DNA of 64,000 nt from Amycolatopsis sulphurea. GTDB taxonomy: Bacteria; Actinomycetota; Actinomycetes; Mycobacteriales; Pseudonocardiaceae. Below the pieces are notes generated by a model that was given only the letters and a program-made list of their open reading frames with translations, ran no database searches and had not been told where the DNA came from. A program made the position numbers and the translations under genes. The stretch spans positions 3,720,001-3,784,000 of the forward strand of contig NZ_PDJK01000002.1 of NCBI RefSeq assembly GCF_002564045.1. Reading direction: 5' to 3'. Position 1 is the stretch's first letter. Each line of letters starts with the position of its first letter. Positions 30,938-40,468 of the stretch are shown here, piece by piece.

Positions 30938-33900
30938 TCAGCCCAGCGCCCACAGGCGGGCATAGGGACCGCCGGCGCTGAGGAGGTCCTCGTGAGTGCC
31001 TTGTTCGGCGATGCGCCCGTGGTCGAGTACCACGATGCGGTCGGCTTTCGCGGCGGTGGCCAGGCGGTGTGCGACGACGAAGGTGGTGCGGCGCCGGGAC
31101 AAGCTTTCGGTGGCGCGGAGCACGGTGGCTTCGGTCGCGGGGTCCAGGGCGGCGGTGGCTTCGTCCAGCAGCAGGACGTCCGGGTCGACCAATTCCGCTC
31201 TGGCCAGGGCGACGAGTTGCCGTTGCCCGGCGGACAAGGAGCGGCCGCGTTCGCCGACCGGCTGGTGGAAGCCGGCGGGTAGCGCGGCCACGCCCTCCAA
31301 CGCGCCGACGGTGCGTACGGCGGCTTCGACCTCGGCATCGCTCGCGTCGGGGCGGCCGTAGCGGACGTTGTCGGCGACGGTGCCGGAGAACAGGTGCGCC
31401 TCCTGGGGGACGACGCCCATTCGCGCCCGCAGGCCGGGTAAGTCGTACTCGCGGACATCTACGCCGTCGATCAGTACGGCACCGTCGGTGGCGTCGTAAT
31501 AGCGCGCGACCAACTTGACGGCGGTGGACTTCCCGGCACCCGTGGCGCCGACCAACGCGACAGTCTCACCAGGGGCTACGTCGAGCGAAAGCCGTTCCAG
31601 CGCGGGCGTGCCGGCACCGGCGTAGGAGAACCCGACGTCCTTGAACCGCACTTCGCCGGACAGGTGGGCGGGCAGCGTGACCGGCTTCTCGGCAGTCGGC
31701 ACGGAGGTCGGCGTACGCAGCAGGTCGCTGATCCGGCTGAGGCCGACTCGCGCCTGCTGGTAGCCGTCGAATACCGACGACAGCTGCTGGATCGGCGCGA
31801 AGAACTGCTGGAGGTAGAGAAGGAACCCGAGCAGGACGCCGGCCTCCAGCGTGCCCGCGGCGACGCGGTGCGCGCCGACCACCAGCACCGTGGTCGTCGC
31901 CAGGTCCGACAGCAGCGATACGAGCGGGAAGTACGTCGCGACGTACCGCTGTGCGCGCAGCCGTGAGCGTCGGTACTCGTCGCTGCGCGAAGCGAACGCG
32001 GCGGCCGAGCGCTCTTCGCGGGTGTACGCCTGGGCCACGCGCAGGCCGCTGACGTTCTCCTGCATGTCGGCGTTGACGACGCTGACCTTTTCGCGCGCTT
32101 CGCTGTACGCGCGCGAAGCGGCCCGCCGGAATACGAGCGTGGCGACGAGGAGCAGGGGGAGCATGGCGAGCGCGTATGCGGCCAGCGCGACATCGGTGAC
32201 CAACAGTGCAACGGCGATGCCCACGAGCGTCAGCGCGCTCACCACCGCGGTGGCCAGGCCGGTCTGCAGGAAGGTGGACAGCGCGTCGACGTCCGTGGTC
32301 ATCCGGGTCATGATCTTCCCGGACAGCTCGCGCTCGTAGTAGTCGAGCCCCAGCCGCTGCAGATGCGCGTAACTACGTACGCGAAGCGAGTACAGCACGG
32401 TCTCACCGACTCGCGCGGTGAGCTTGGTCTGCCCGTGCACCACGAACCAGTCCGCGGCGACGACCAGCGCGCCCACCGCGGCCAGCGTCCACACCACGCC
32501 CGCGGCGCCGGGCAGCACGCCGTGGTCGACTCCTCGCTGGTACAGCGCGGGCAGCGCGAGCGAAGCCAGCGCGTCGGCCGCGACGAGCGCGATCACCCCG
32601 ATCAGTGGCCACCGCACCGGCCGCAGCAGCCGCCCGAGCCGGAAGCCGGGATCGGGTGTCGTAGCGTCCACTTCGGACAGTCGTGGCCGGTCCACCGCGG
32701 GCGGCAGCTTCCGTACGCCCTCCAGCAGCTCCGGAGTCGGCGGCACGTCCGCTCCCGCTCCGGCGAACCCCGATCCGCCGCTTTCCGGGCCACCACGTGC
32801 GTGCGCGGCTTCGCCGAGCGCGTCGACTTCGTCGGTCTCGCCGACATCCGGCCACAGCTCGGGGGTACGCCCGTCTGCGCCCCGTGTGAGCACGCTGTGC
32901 CGATGTGGTTCCTCCGCGTCGTTGCCCGGCCCGGTGACCAGCTCACGGAACAGCGGGCACCGCGCTTGCAGCTCGGCCTCGGTGCCCACGTCGACCACCC
33001 GGCCCTGGTCGAGCACCGCGATCCGGTCGGCCAACTGCAGGGTGGAGCGACGGTGCGCGACGAGCAATGTGGTGCGCGCCGCGGTGACCGCGCGCAGGGT
33101 CTCGTGGATGGCGGCCTCGGTGACGGTGTCGATCGCGGACGTCGCGTCGTCGAGGATGAGCACGCGGGGGTCGGTCAGCAGCGCGCGGGCGAGGCCGAGC
33201 CGCTGACGCTGCCCTCCGGACAGCGTGAGCCCGCGTTCGCCGACTTCGGTGGCGTACCCCTCGGGCAGCTCGCGGATGAACTCGTCGGCTTCGGCGGCCC
33301 GGGCCGCGGCGAAGACCTCCTCGTCGCTCGCATCCGGTCGCCCGTAGGCGATGTTGTCGCGGATCGAGGAGGAGAACAGGAACGCCTCTTCGAAAACCAC
33401 GCCGATGGACTGCCGCAGTTGCTTGAGCGGCACGTCCCGCACGTCCACTCCGCCGACCCGCGCCGAACCGTCGTGCACGTCGTAGAACCTGGGCAGCAGC
33501 AAGGAAATCGTGGACTTGCCGGACCCCGCCGTGCCGACCAGGGCGAGCGTCTCACCCGGCTGCGCGGTGAGCGTGAGCCCGTCGAGCACCGGATCGCTGC
33601 GCGTGTACCCGAACCGGACGTCGGACAGCTCCACCCCGAGCGGCCCTTCGGGCAACGGCCGCGCGTCCGGGCTGTCCGCGACCTCGGGTTGCGCGTCGAT
33701 CAGCTCGTACACCCGCTCCGCACCCGCGCGCGTCAGCTGCGCCTGTACGACCAGACTGGACAACATCCGCGCCGGCCCGATCAAGGTGGCCAGGTAGGTC
33801 GCGAAGGCGAGGAAGGTCCCGAGGCTGATCTGGCCGTTCAACGCAAGCATGCCGCCGATGGCCAGCACCGCCACTTGCCCGGCCGCGGGCAACGCCGAAG

Positions 33901-34693
33901 TGGTCGCAGTGGGCAGGGCGGACAGCCTCGCCGCGCGAAGCCGCTCGGCGAACAGCTTCCGCGCCGTACGCTCCAGCCGGGACACCTCGCGCGCTTCCTG
34001 CCCGAAGCCCTTCACGACGCGTACGCCGGTGACGGTCTCCTCTACCTGCTGCGCGACGTCAGCCGCCCGCTGTTGCGCCGACCAGGTGGCCGGGAACAGC
34101 CGCCGTCTGCTCAACGTCACCACGATCCCGACCGCGGGCGCCACGATCAACGCGATCACCGTCAGCAGCGGCGACATCCACAGCATCGCGCCGAGCGACA
34201 GCACCGCGAAGATCACCGACCCGGCCGACAACGGCACCTGCATGAGCAACCCGGTGACGAGCTGCAGGTCCGAGATCGCCCGCGAGACCACTTGCCCGGT
34301 GCGCAATGCGTCCTGCTTGCCGCCATCGAGCCGGGACACCGCGTTGAACACCTGATTGCGCAGATCGTGTTGCACGTCCAGCGCGAGCCGGCCGCCCACG
34401 TACCGGCGCAGGAACGCCGAACCGAACGCGACCACCTGCAAGGCGACCAGCGCGATCGCGATCCCGGTCAGCTGCGCGGTGTGCCCGTCCACCGCGCCGT
34501 CCACCGCCGAGCGCACCAGCAGCGGGCTCGCGGCCTGCACGCCGACGCTGAGGATCGCCGCCGTCATGGCCAGCACGACCACGCCGCGGTGCTGCCAGCA
34601 TGCGGCGGAGAGGCGGCGCACCCAGCCGGTGGGCCGGGGCGCCGTCCCGGAAACCGGACGGTCTTGACGCGCAGGCGTCGCTGTGGTGCTCAC
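30938..34693 (-). CDS. Fused heterodimer-type ABC exporter
   Basis: A 1251-residue full-length ABC exporter: membrane domain and ATPase, twice. NBD1 has Walker A VGTAGSGKST, signature LSGGQRQRL and Walker B VLILDDATSAID, with Asp where the catalytic Glu should be. NBD2 has VGATGAGKST, signature LSAGQRQLV and VLLLDEATAALD. So one composite site is degenerate and one is competent, the pattern of heterodimeric exporters (BmrCD, TM287/288, Rv1272c/Rv1273c type) but in one chain. A Gly/Pro-rich linker joins the halves (about 590-680). The substrate is unknown; drug or lipid export is likely. GTG at 34693 has TAGGTT 6 nt upstream. Confidence 0.92.
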   Translation of the reverse strand: MSTTATPARQDRPVSGTAPRPTGWVRRLSAACWQHRGVVVLAMTAAILSVGVQAASPLLVRSAVDGAVDGHTAQLTGIAIALVALQVVAFGSAFLRRYVGGRLALDVQHDLRNQVFNAVSRLDGGKQDALRTGQVVSRAISDLQLVTGLLMQVPLSAGSVIFAVLSLGAMLWMSPLLTVIALIVAPAVGIVVTLSRRRLFPATWSAQQRAADVAQQVEETVTGVRVVKGFGQEAREVSRLERTARKLFAERLRAARLSALPTATTSALPAAGQVAVLAIGGMLALNGQISLGTFLAFATYLATLIGPARMLSSLVVQAQLTRAGAERVYELIDAQPEVADSPDARPLPEGPLGVELSDVRFGYTRSDPVLDGLTLTAQPGETLALVGTAGSGKSTISLLLPRFYDVHDGSARVGGVDVRDVPLKQLRQSIGVVFEEAFLFSSSIRDNIAYGRPDASDEEVFAAARAAEADEFIRELPEGYATEVGERGLTLSGGQRQRLGLARALLTDPRVLILDDATSAIDTVTEAAIHETLRAVTAARTTLLVAHRRSTLQLADRIAVLDQGRVVDVGTEAELQARCPLFRELVTGPGNDAEEPHRHSVLTRGADGRTPELWPDVGETDEVDALGEAAHARGGPESGGSGFAGAGADVPPTPELLEGVRKLPPAVDRPRLSEVDATTPDPGFRLGRLLRPVRWPLIGVIALVAADALASLALPALYQRGVDHGVLPGAAGVVWTLAAVGALVVAADWFVVHGQTKLTARVGETVLYSLRVRSYAHLQRLGLDYYERELSGKIMTRMTTDVDALSTFLQTGLATAVVSALTLVGIAVALLVTDVALAAYALAMLPLLLVATLVFRRAASRAYSEAREKVSVVNADMQENVSGLRVAQAYTREERSAAAFASRSDEYRRSRLRAQRYVATYFPLVSLLSDLATTTVLVVGAHRVAAGTLEAGVLLGFLLYLQQFFAPIQQLSSVFDGYQQARVGLSRISDLLRTPTSVPTAEKPVTLPAHLSGEVRFKDVGFSYAGAGTPALERLSLDVAPGETVALVGATGAGKSTAVKLVARYYDATDGAVLIDGVDVREYDLPGLRARMGVVPQEAHLFSGTVADNVRYGRPDASDAEVEAAVRTVGALEGVAALPAGFHQPVGERGRSLSAGQRQLVALARAELVDPDVLLLDEATAALDPATEATVLRATESLSRRRTTFVVAHRLATAAKADRIVVLDHGRIAEQGTHEDLLSAGGPYARLWALG

Positions 34694-34699
34694 GTCACA

Positions 34700-34705
34700 A
34701 ACCTA
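34700..34705 (-). promoter_or_regulatory. -10 element of a leaderless start (ABC exporter)
   Basis: TAGGTT on the minus strand, 6 nt before the GTG. A second candidate -10, TAAATT, lies further upstream at about 34720. Confidence 0.5.
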
Positions 34706-35060
34706 GGGACCAGGACCGACAATTTATTCCCGGACGCCCGCCGCGCCGGCCCGGTAGTGCCTGCCGCAGTGGGCCGGACGAGCGATGTTCATCACCGGCC
34801 GGGGAGTTCCCGCCGTTGCCACGCAGGTCTGACAACTACGCCTGACGACGTGTTTTGCCCGGCATGTGCAGAAAGAGCACCGGTAGTTGGCCCTCGGGGC
34901 AGGAAAACGCAGCCGGACGGATGTGCCCCCCGGGGAGGCGCGGCGGCACGTTATTACCTAAGCTGGTACTTGGCGGCCCGCTCCCAGTGACCCCCAGGCT
35001 GGTTGAGCGGGTCGCCCCTTTTGTCCGGGGATCCGCTGCCCCGCATCCGAGTGCGAAACC
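34706..35060. other. Intergenic region between ABC exporter and ald
   Basis: No gene seen in either strand; the short frames here have no family resemblance. It contains the exporter's upstream region and an AT-richer patch (GTTATTACCTAAGCTGGTAC) of unknown meaning. Confidence 0.45.
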
Positions 35061-35095
35061 GCGAAGGGCCACTGCGTAGTGCAGAGGCCCTTCGC
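35061..35095 (-). terminator. Intrinsic terminator after ald
   Basis: GCGAAGGGCC-A-CTGC-GTAG...GCAG-A-GGCCCTTCGC forms a long stem with one paired A-A mismatch, 33 bp past the ald stop. Confidence 0.8.
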
Positions 35096-35128
35096 GTCGC
35101 CAGATGGTTTCGTGGTCGGGAAAGCGGG

Positions 35129-36244
35129 TCAGGAAAGGACGGTCTCCAGTGCCGTGTGCGGCAGATCGTGCGCGGCCGCGACCGGTGCGTTGGTCAGCGC
35201 GCCGTGGTGCGTGTTGAGGCCGAGGGCCAGCGCCGGGTCCGCGGACAGTGCGGCTTGCCAGCCGTGGTCGGCCAGTTGCACGGCGTAGGGCAGGGTCACG
35301 TTCGTGAGGCCGTACGTCGACGTACGGGGCACCGCGCCGGGCATGTTCGCGACGCAGTAGAACACCGACTCGTGCACGCGGTAGGTCGGGTCGTCGTGCG
35401 TCGTCGGCCGAGAGTCGGCGAAGCAGCCGCCTTGGTCGATAGCGATGTCCACCAGCACGCTGCCCGGCTTCATGCGGGACACCAGGTCGTTCGACACCAG
35501 CTTCGGCGCCTTCGCGCCGGGCACCAGCACCGCGCCGACGACCAGGTCGGCTTCCAGCACGGCTTCTTCGACCGAGAGCCGGTTGGAGGTCACCGTGCGG
35601 ATCCGGCCGCCGAAGTCGTTGTCGATCTGGCGAAGCCGGTCCACGTTGGTGTCCAGGATCTCCACGTCCGAGCCGAGGCCCAGCGCCACCCGTGCGGCGT
35701 TGAGGCCGGCCACGCCGCCACCGATCACCACAACGCGCGCCGGGTGTACGCCCGGGATACCGCCGGGCAGCACGCCACGGCCACCGCTCGGCTTCATCAG
35801 CGCGAAGGCGCCCACCTGCGGCGCCAGCCGTCCCGCGACCTCCGACATCGGGGCCAGCAGGGGCAGCGCGCCGTTCGGCTTTTGTACGGTCTCGTACGCG
35901 ATTGCGGTGGTGCCCGAGGACAGCAGCGCGTCGGTCAGCGGCCGGTCCGCGGCGATGTGCAGGTACGTGAACAGCACCAGGTCCTTGCGCAGCCGCGGGT
36001 ACTCGTCGGCGATCGGCTCCTTGACCTTGAGCACGAGTTCGCCCTCGGACCAGGTCTCCTCCGCCGTGGCCAGCACCTTCGCGCCCGCGGCGACGTACTC
36101 CTCGTCGGTGATCGAGGAACCGGCGCCGGCCTGGGTCTCGACGAAGACGTCGTGTCCGCGGCCGACCAGTTCGTGCACGCCGGCCGGGGTCAGCGCGACC
36201 CGGTACTCGTGCCTCTTGATCTCACGGGGAACGGCGATACGCAC
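35129..36244 (-). CDS. ald: Alanine dehydrogenase
   Basis: A 371-residue NAD-dependent L-alanine dehydrogenase, exactly the length of the M. tuberculosis enzyme. It starts VRIAVPREIKRHEYRVALTP (substrate Arg and Lys), has LKVKEP (Lys), FTYLHIAAD (catalytic His), the NAD loop VVIGGGVAGLNAARVA and DIAIDQGGC (active-site Asp). It interconverts L-alanine with pyruvate and ammonia. GTG at 36244 follows CAGGAGG. No aldR regulator is adjacent. Confidence 0.95.
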   Translation of the reverse strand: MRIAVPREIKRHEYRVALTPAGVHELVGRGHDVFVETQAGAGSSITDEEYVAAGAKVLATAEETWSEGELVLKVKEPIADEYPRLRKDLVLFTYLHIAADRPLTDALLSSGTTAIAYETVQKPNGALPLLAPMSEVAGRLAPQVGAFALMKPSGGRGVLPGGIPGVHPARVVVIGGGVAGLNAARVALGLGSDVEILDTNVDRLRQIDNDFGGRIRTVTSNRLSVEEAVLEADLVVGAVLVPGAKAPKLVSNDLVSRMKPGSVLVDIAIDQGGCFADSRPTTHDDPTYRVHESVFYCVANMPGAVPRTSTYGLTNVTLPYAVQLADHGWQAALSADPALALGLNTHHGALTNAPVAAAHDLPHTALETVLS

Positions 36245-36431
36245 GGCGGCCTCCTGGGGGCTTGGTTCGAGGTGCTGCCACTCACGGTGATACACCCGGA
36301 CAGCGGTGTCATCGTGTTCCGATCACAGTTTTCAGGGCATTTCGTAGTGCTCGCGAAACAAAGCCCTTGACTTCGAGCGCGCTCGAGGTAGTTCGCTGTC
36401 CCGCGGCGGTGACGAGGCGGAAGGGCGGGAT

Positions 36432-37373
36432 ATGCGCGCGGTGTGGCTGAGGGAGTTCGGCGGGCCCGGAGTGCTGGTCGCGGGGGAGGCCCCGGATCCG
36501 GTGCCCGGTCCGGGGCAGGTGCTGATCGAGGTGGCGTTCGCGAACATCACGTTCGTGGAGACCCAGTTCCGGGCCACCGGATCCGGACCGTACGCGGTGG
36601 AGCTGCCGATGGTCCCCGGCAACGGCGTCGGCGGCGTGATCAGCCGCATCGGCGCGGACGTGGACCCGGCGCTGGTCGGCCGCCGGGTGGTCACCTCCAC
36701 CGGCGGTCGCGGCGGGTATGCCCAGCGGGCCGTGGCCGACGCGACGCTGGTGTTCCCGGTGCCCGACGCGCTGAGCCTCGACGTCGCGGTAGCCCTGCTC
36801 GCCGACGGCCGCACCGCGACCGGCCTGATGCATGCGACGGACGTACGCGCGGGTGATCGCGTACTGGTCGAAGCTGCCGCCGGTGGTGTGGGCAGCCTGC
36901 TGGTGCAGCTGGCGAAGGCGGCGGGCGCGGAGGTGGTGGCCGCCGCCGGTGGCCCGGCGAAGGCTGCTCAGGCCCGCGACCTCGGCGCCGACCTGGCGGT
37001 CGACTACACCGATCCCGGTTGGCCGGTCGTTGCCGGGCCGGTCGACGTGGTCTTCGACGGTGTCGGCGGTCCGGTCGGCACGGCCGCGTTCACTCTGCTC
37101 CGTCCTGGCGGCCGGATGGCGATCTACGGACTCTCCAGCGGATCGTGGGCGGAAGTGTCCGAAGAGGACGCTCAGGCCCGGGACGTGACGCTGGTTCGTT
37201 CCATCGGTGACGCGAAAGCGTTGCGCGGGTTCACCGAGGCCGCGCTCGAAGCGGCCGCGGCGGGCGTGCTCAGCCCGGTGATCGGCCAGCGGTTCCCGCT
37301 GGAACGTGCGGCCGACGCGCATGCGGCGATCGAATCCCGTGGCACAGTGGGAAAAACCTTGCTAATCGCGTGA
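36432..37373 (+). CDS. Quinone oxidoreductase-like MDR protein
   Basis: A 313-residue zinc-free medium-chain dehydrogenase/reductase, quinone oxidoreductase branch (NADPH-dependent). GNGVGGVISRIG forms the substrate domain core; the cofactor loop is VEAAAGGVGSLLVQLAKAAGAEVV, with VDVVFDGVGG and the C-terminal hallmark GQRFPLERAADAHAAIESRGTVGKTLL. Absence of the zinc-binding Cys pattern supports the quinone reductase group. The ATG at 36432 follows GGAAGGGCGGG. It is divergent from ald. Confidence 0.88.
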   Translation: MRAVWLREFGGPGVLVAGEAPDPVPGPGQVLIEVAFANITFVETQFRATGSGPYAVELPMVPGNGVGGVISRIGADVDPALVGRRVVTSTGGRGGYAQRAVADATLVFPVPDALSLDVAVALLADGRTATGLMHATDVRAGDRVLVEAAAGGVGSLLVQLAKAAGAEVVAAAGGPAKAAQARDLGADLAVDYTDPGWPVVAGPVDVVFDGVGGPVGTAAFTLLRPGGRMAIYGLSSGSWAEVSEEDAQARDVTLVRSIGDAKALRGFTEAALEAAAAGVLSPVIGQRFPLERAADAHAAIESRGTVGKTLLIA

Positions 37374-37385
37374 ACAAGGCCCGGG

Positions 37386-38954
37386 TCAGCTCCAGCGGAG
37401 CGCGACCAGCTGGGTGAGCAGCGCCAGCCGGACGTCCGGGTCCTCCAGATCGAGCGGCACCTGGTCGAGAAGCCGTTTCATCCGGTACCGCAAGGTGTTC
37501 GGGTGAATACGCAGCTGTTGCGCGGCCGCTCGCGGGTCGCCGGGGTGGCGGAGCCATTCGTAAAGCGTGTCGACGTACCCCGTCCTGCTTGCCTCGTCGT
37601 GTTCCTGCAGGACGCCGAGCGGACCGAGTTCGGCGACGCGCGCGGCTGCGGCTCCGGTCGCCGCGCGGTGCAGGACCAGGGCGGTCCACACCTCGTCGTA
37701 CGCGACCACACGGCTTTCGACCAATCCGGCGCGCAGCAGGCCGATCGCCTCATCCGCCTGGGCGCGTGAAACCGCCAGCGCGGCAACGGTTCCGGGCGCG
37801 CCCGCAGCCGCTCGGGGCACTCCGCCACGGCGAGACGCCGGCTGTGCGCGCAGTGCGTCGCGCAATTCGGGCCAGCCGCCGGGGCCGGCACGGTCGGGGA
37901 CGACGGCGTACAGCAGCCCGCCCAGCTCCGTCGCGGGTGGGCGGCGGCCGACGCCCTGGGAGATCCGTTCCAGCAAGGCCAGCTGGAGTCCTTCGGCGTC
38001 CCGGCCGTCGCCGCCGGTCACCTCGATGACCACGACTCGGTGCGGTTCGTCGGACAGGTCCAGCTCGGCGACCGCGCGACGCGGTGCGGCACGGCCTTCC
38101 AGCACCGCCCGCAGCAGCTCGGCGGACGCCCGGCGCTGCGCGTCCGTGTGCGCTCGCCGCCGCAGCAGATGCAGTGCGACGACCGGGGCGGAGTCCGCGA
38201 ACGCCGCGGCGCGCTCCTCCGGCACCGGGCCGGTCACCACCGCCCACATCGACCCCAGCAGCTCGCCGCCCATCCGGATCGGCACGATCAGCCGCGGGAG
38301 CGTGCCGTCGCGCTGGGCAGGCACGAAGATCGTCTGCCGTCCGCGCGAAAGCTCCCGGAACACTCCGCGGGAACGGAACCGGGCGAGCACGTCGTCCGGG
38401 ATGCGGCGGCCCATGATCGTGGCCACCCGAGCCGGGTCGGTGAGATCCTGGCGGGCGGAGTAGGCGAGCACCCGCGAGTTGGTGTCCTCGATGGTCACCG
38501 GCGCGTCCACCACCGAGGCGACCGCGTCGGCGAGCCGGAACAGGTCGCCGGAGCCCGGATCACTGCCCTCTTCGAGTGATTCGGATTCGTCGGCCAGCGC
38601 GTCGAGGACCGTGCGCAGCAACCACACGAGCTGCGCCCACGAGGTCGCCGCGTGCACCTGGATCAGCGCTATCCCGGCCGCTTTCGCCGCCCGCCGCACC
38701 GGCTGCTTCGCGGCCAGCGGCGGCTTCAGCAGCACGGCCGCGGCCCCCTGCGCGGCGCTCACCCGGACGAGTTCGACCGCGTCCGCCGGCTCCGCGGTGG
38801 CCACGCCCAGCACCAGATCCCCGGCGGCAAGCCCGGACGGGGCACCCGGTTCGGCGATCACCACGTCACCGACTGCGGGGCAGTCCTCGGGTAGCTGCAG
38901 CGCGTGCAGCAACGTCGGCCCGACCCGGTCCACCACACTGCGCACCGAGACCAC
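37386..38954 (-). CDS. PucR/CdaR-type helix-turn-helix regulator
   Basis: A 522-residue transcription factor. An N-terminal PucR-like ligand domain (about 20-120), a central GAF-like region (VTIEDTNSRVLAYSARQD) and a C-terminal HTH_30 domain (LYEWLRHPGDPRAAAQQLRI followed by PNTLRYRMKRL) define it. PucR-type proteins respond to purine, amino-acid or sugar-acid signals; the ligand here is unknown. GGAGG lies 5 nt before the GTG at 38954, so that start is preferred over the in-frame GTG at 38960. It is divergent from metY, which might be a target, though no evidence beyond position supports this. Confidence 0.87.
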   Translation of the reverse strand: MVSVRSVVDRVGPTLLHALQLPEDCPAVGDVVIAEPGAPSGLAAGDLVLGVATAEPADAVELVRVSAAQGAAAVLLKPPLAAKQPVRRAAKAAGIALIQVHAATSWAQLVWLLRTVLDALADESESLEEGSDPGSGDLFRLADAVASVVDAPVTIEDTNSRVLAYSARQDLTDPARVATIMGRRIPDDVLARFRSRGVFRELSRGRQTIFVPAQRDGTLPRLIVPIRMGGELLGSMWAVVTGPVPEERAAAFADSAPVVALHLLRRRAHTDAQRRASAELLRAVLEGRAAPRRAVAELDLSDEPHRVVVIEVTGGDGRDAEGLQLALLERISQGVGRRPPATELGGLLYAVVPDRAGPGGWPELRDALRAQPASRRGGVPRAAAGAPGTVAALAVSRAQADEAIGLLRAGLVESRVVAYDEVWTALVLHRAATGAAAARVAELGPLGVLQEHDEASRTGYVDTLYEWLRHPGDPRAAAQQLRIHPNTLRYRMKRLLDQVPLDLEDPDVRLALLTQLVALRWS

Positions 38955-39160
38955 TGCCACCTCCGTCTTTCCCGCTCAACGGTAGAAGACCGCGGCCGCT
39001 GCGCCACTCGCGGGACACCCCAACCGGTTGTGCCACCCGATTACCGGCTTCTCCCAGCTCCTGGGAACAGTAGGGTGGGACGGTCCGCGCGGTTAGCGTC
39101 GTGGCCGATCCGATTCCCCGCCGGGTCATGCCCAACCCTTTGACCCGCAAGGAGAAACCG

Positions 39161-40468
39161 ATGCCGGACGACACCGCGGCCTGGTCCTTCGAAACCAAGC
39201 AGATTCACTCGGGAGCGGCTCCCGACCCGGCCACCGGAGCCCGTGCGACGCCGATCTACCAGACCACTTCGTTCGTCTTCCGGGACAGCCAGCACGGGGC
39301 CGATCTGTTCAGCCTCGCCGAGCCGGGCAACATCTACACCCGCATCAACAACCCCACCCAGGACGTGCTGGAGCAGCGGGTCGCCGCGCTGGAAGGCGGG
39401 GTCGCGGCGCTCGCGTTCGCCTCCGGCTCGGCCGCCACCACGGCGGCGATCCTGAACCTGGCCAGCGCGGGCGACCACTTCGTGTCCAGCCCTTCGCTCT
39501 ACGGCGGCACCTACAACCTGTTCCACTACACGCTGCCGAAGCTCGGCATCGAGGTCACCTTCGTCGACGACCAGGACGACGCCGAGCAGTGGCGGGCCGC
39601 GGTCCGGCCGAACACGAAGCTGTTCTTCGCCGAGACGCTCGCCAACCCTGGCGGTAACGTGCTCGACATCCGCAAGGTCGCCGACGTGGCCCACGAAGCG
39701 GGCGTACCGCTGGTCGTGGACAACACCGTGCCCACGCCGTTCCTTCTGCGGCCGATCGAACACGGCGCGGACGTCGTCCTGCACTCGGCCACGAAGTACC
39801 TCGGTGGCCACGGCACCACCGTCGCCGGCTTGCTGGTCGACGGTGGCACGTTCGACTTCGGTAAGGACCCGGCCCGCTTCCCCGGGTTCAACGAGGCCGA
39901 CCCGAGCTACCACGGCCTCAAGTACTGGGAAGCGCTCGGCCCGGGTGCGTACGCAGCGAAGGCGCGCGTACAGCTCCTTCGCGACACCGGCGCGTCGATC
40001 GCCCCGTTGAACAGTTTCCTGATCCTGCAGGGCATCGAAACGCTGTCGCTGCGTCTGGAGCGGCACGTCGCCAACGCGCAGGCGCTCGCCGAGTGGCTGG
40101 AGCAACGAGACGAGGTCGAGAAGGTCTACTACGCCGGTCTGCCGTCCAGCCCGCACTACACCGCCGCGCAGAAGTACCTGCCGCGCGGCGCGGGCGCAGT
40201 GCTGTCGTTCGACTTGCGTGGCGGCGCGGATGCGGGCCGCAAGTTCGTGGACGGCACGGAGTTGCACAGCCAGCTGGTCAACATCGGCGACGTGCGGAGC
40301 CTGATCGTGCACCCGGCGTCCACCACGCACAGCCAGCTCAACGAGGACGAACAGCTGGCCAGCGGGGTCACCCCTGGGCTCGTACGGCTGGCAGTCGGCC
40401 TGGAAGGGCTCGAGGACCTCAAAGCCGACCTGGAAGCGGGGTTCCGCGCCGCGAAGGCGGACCTGTGA
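39161..40468 (+). CDS. metY: O-acetylhomoserine sulfhydrylase
   Basis: A 435-residue PLP enzyme of the Cys/Met metabolism family that makes homocysteine from O-acetylhomoserine and sulfide. The PLP lysine is in HSATKYLGGHG; YTRINNPTQDVLEQRVAALEGG and VDNTVPTPFLLRPIEHGAD are classic MetY blocks, and SLIVHPASTTHSQL closes the active site. ATG at 39161 follows AAGGAG; starts at 39101 and 39128 lack one. It overlaps metX by 4 bp (GTGA). No SAM riboswitch is evident upstream; a dyad TCCCAG-CTC-CTGGGA at about 39052-39066 overlaps the likely promoter. Confidence 0.94.
   Translation: MPDDTAAWSFETKQIHSGAAPDPATGARATPIYQTTSFVFRDSQHGADLFSLAEPGNIYTRINNPTQDVLEQRVAALEGGVAALAFASGSAATTAAILNLASAGDHFVSSPSLYGGTYNLFHYTLPKLGIEVTFVDDQDDAEQWRAAVRPNTKLFFAETLANPGGNVLDIRKVADVAHEAGVPLVVDNTVPTPFLLRPIEHGADVVLHSATKYLGGHGTTVAGLLVDGGTFDFGKDPARFPGFNEADPSYHGLKYWEALGPGAYAAKARVQLLRDTGASIAPLNSFLILQGIETLSLRLERHVANAQALAEWLEQRDEVEKVYYAGLPSSPHYTAAQKYLPRGAGAVLSFDLRGGADAGRKFVDGTELHSQLVNIGDVRSLIVHPASTTHSQLNEDEQLASGVTPGLVRLAVGLEGLEDLKADLEAGFRAAKADL

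Noticed and set aside
39067..39110. GGTTAGCGTCGTGG as a dyad-Y site before metY
   Set aside because: Only one half-site is present; the right arm does not match.
38961..39160. SAM riboswitch before metY
   Set aside because: None of the conserved SAM-I/SAM-IV core elements is visible; only a small dyad near the promoter is present.
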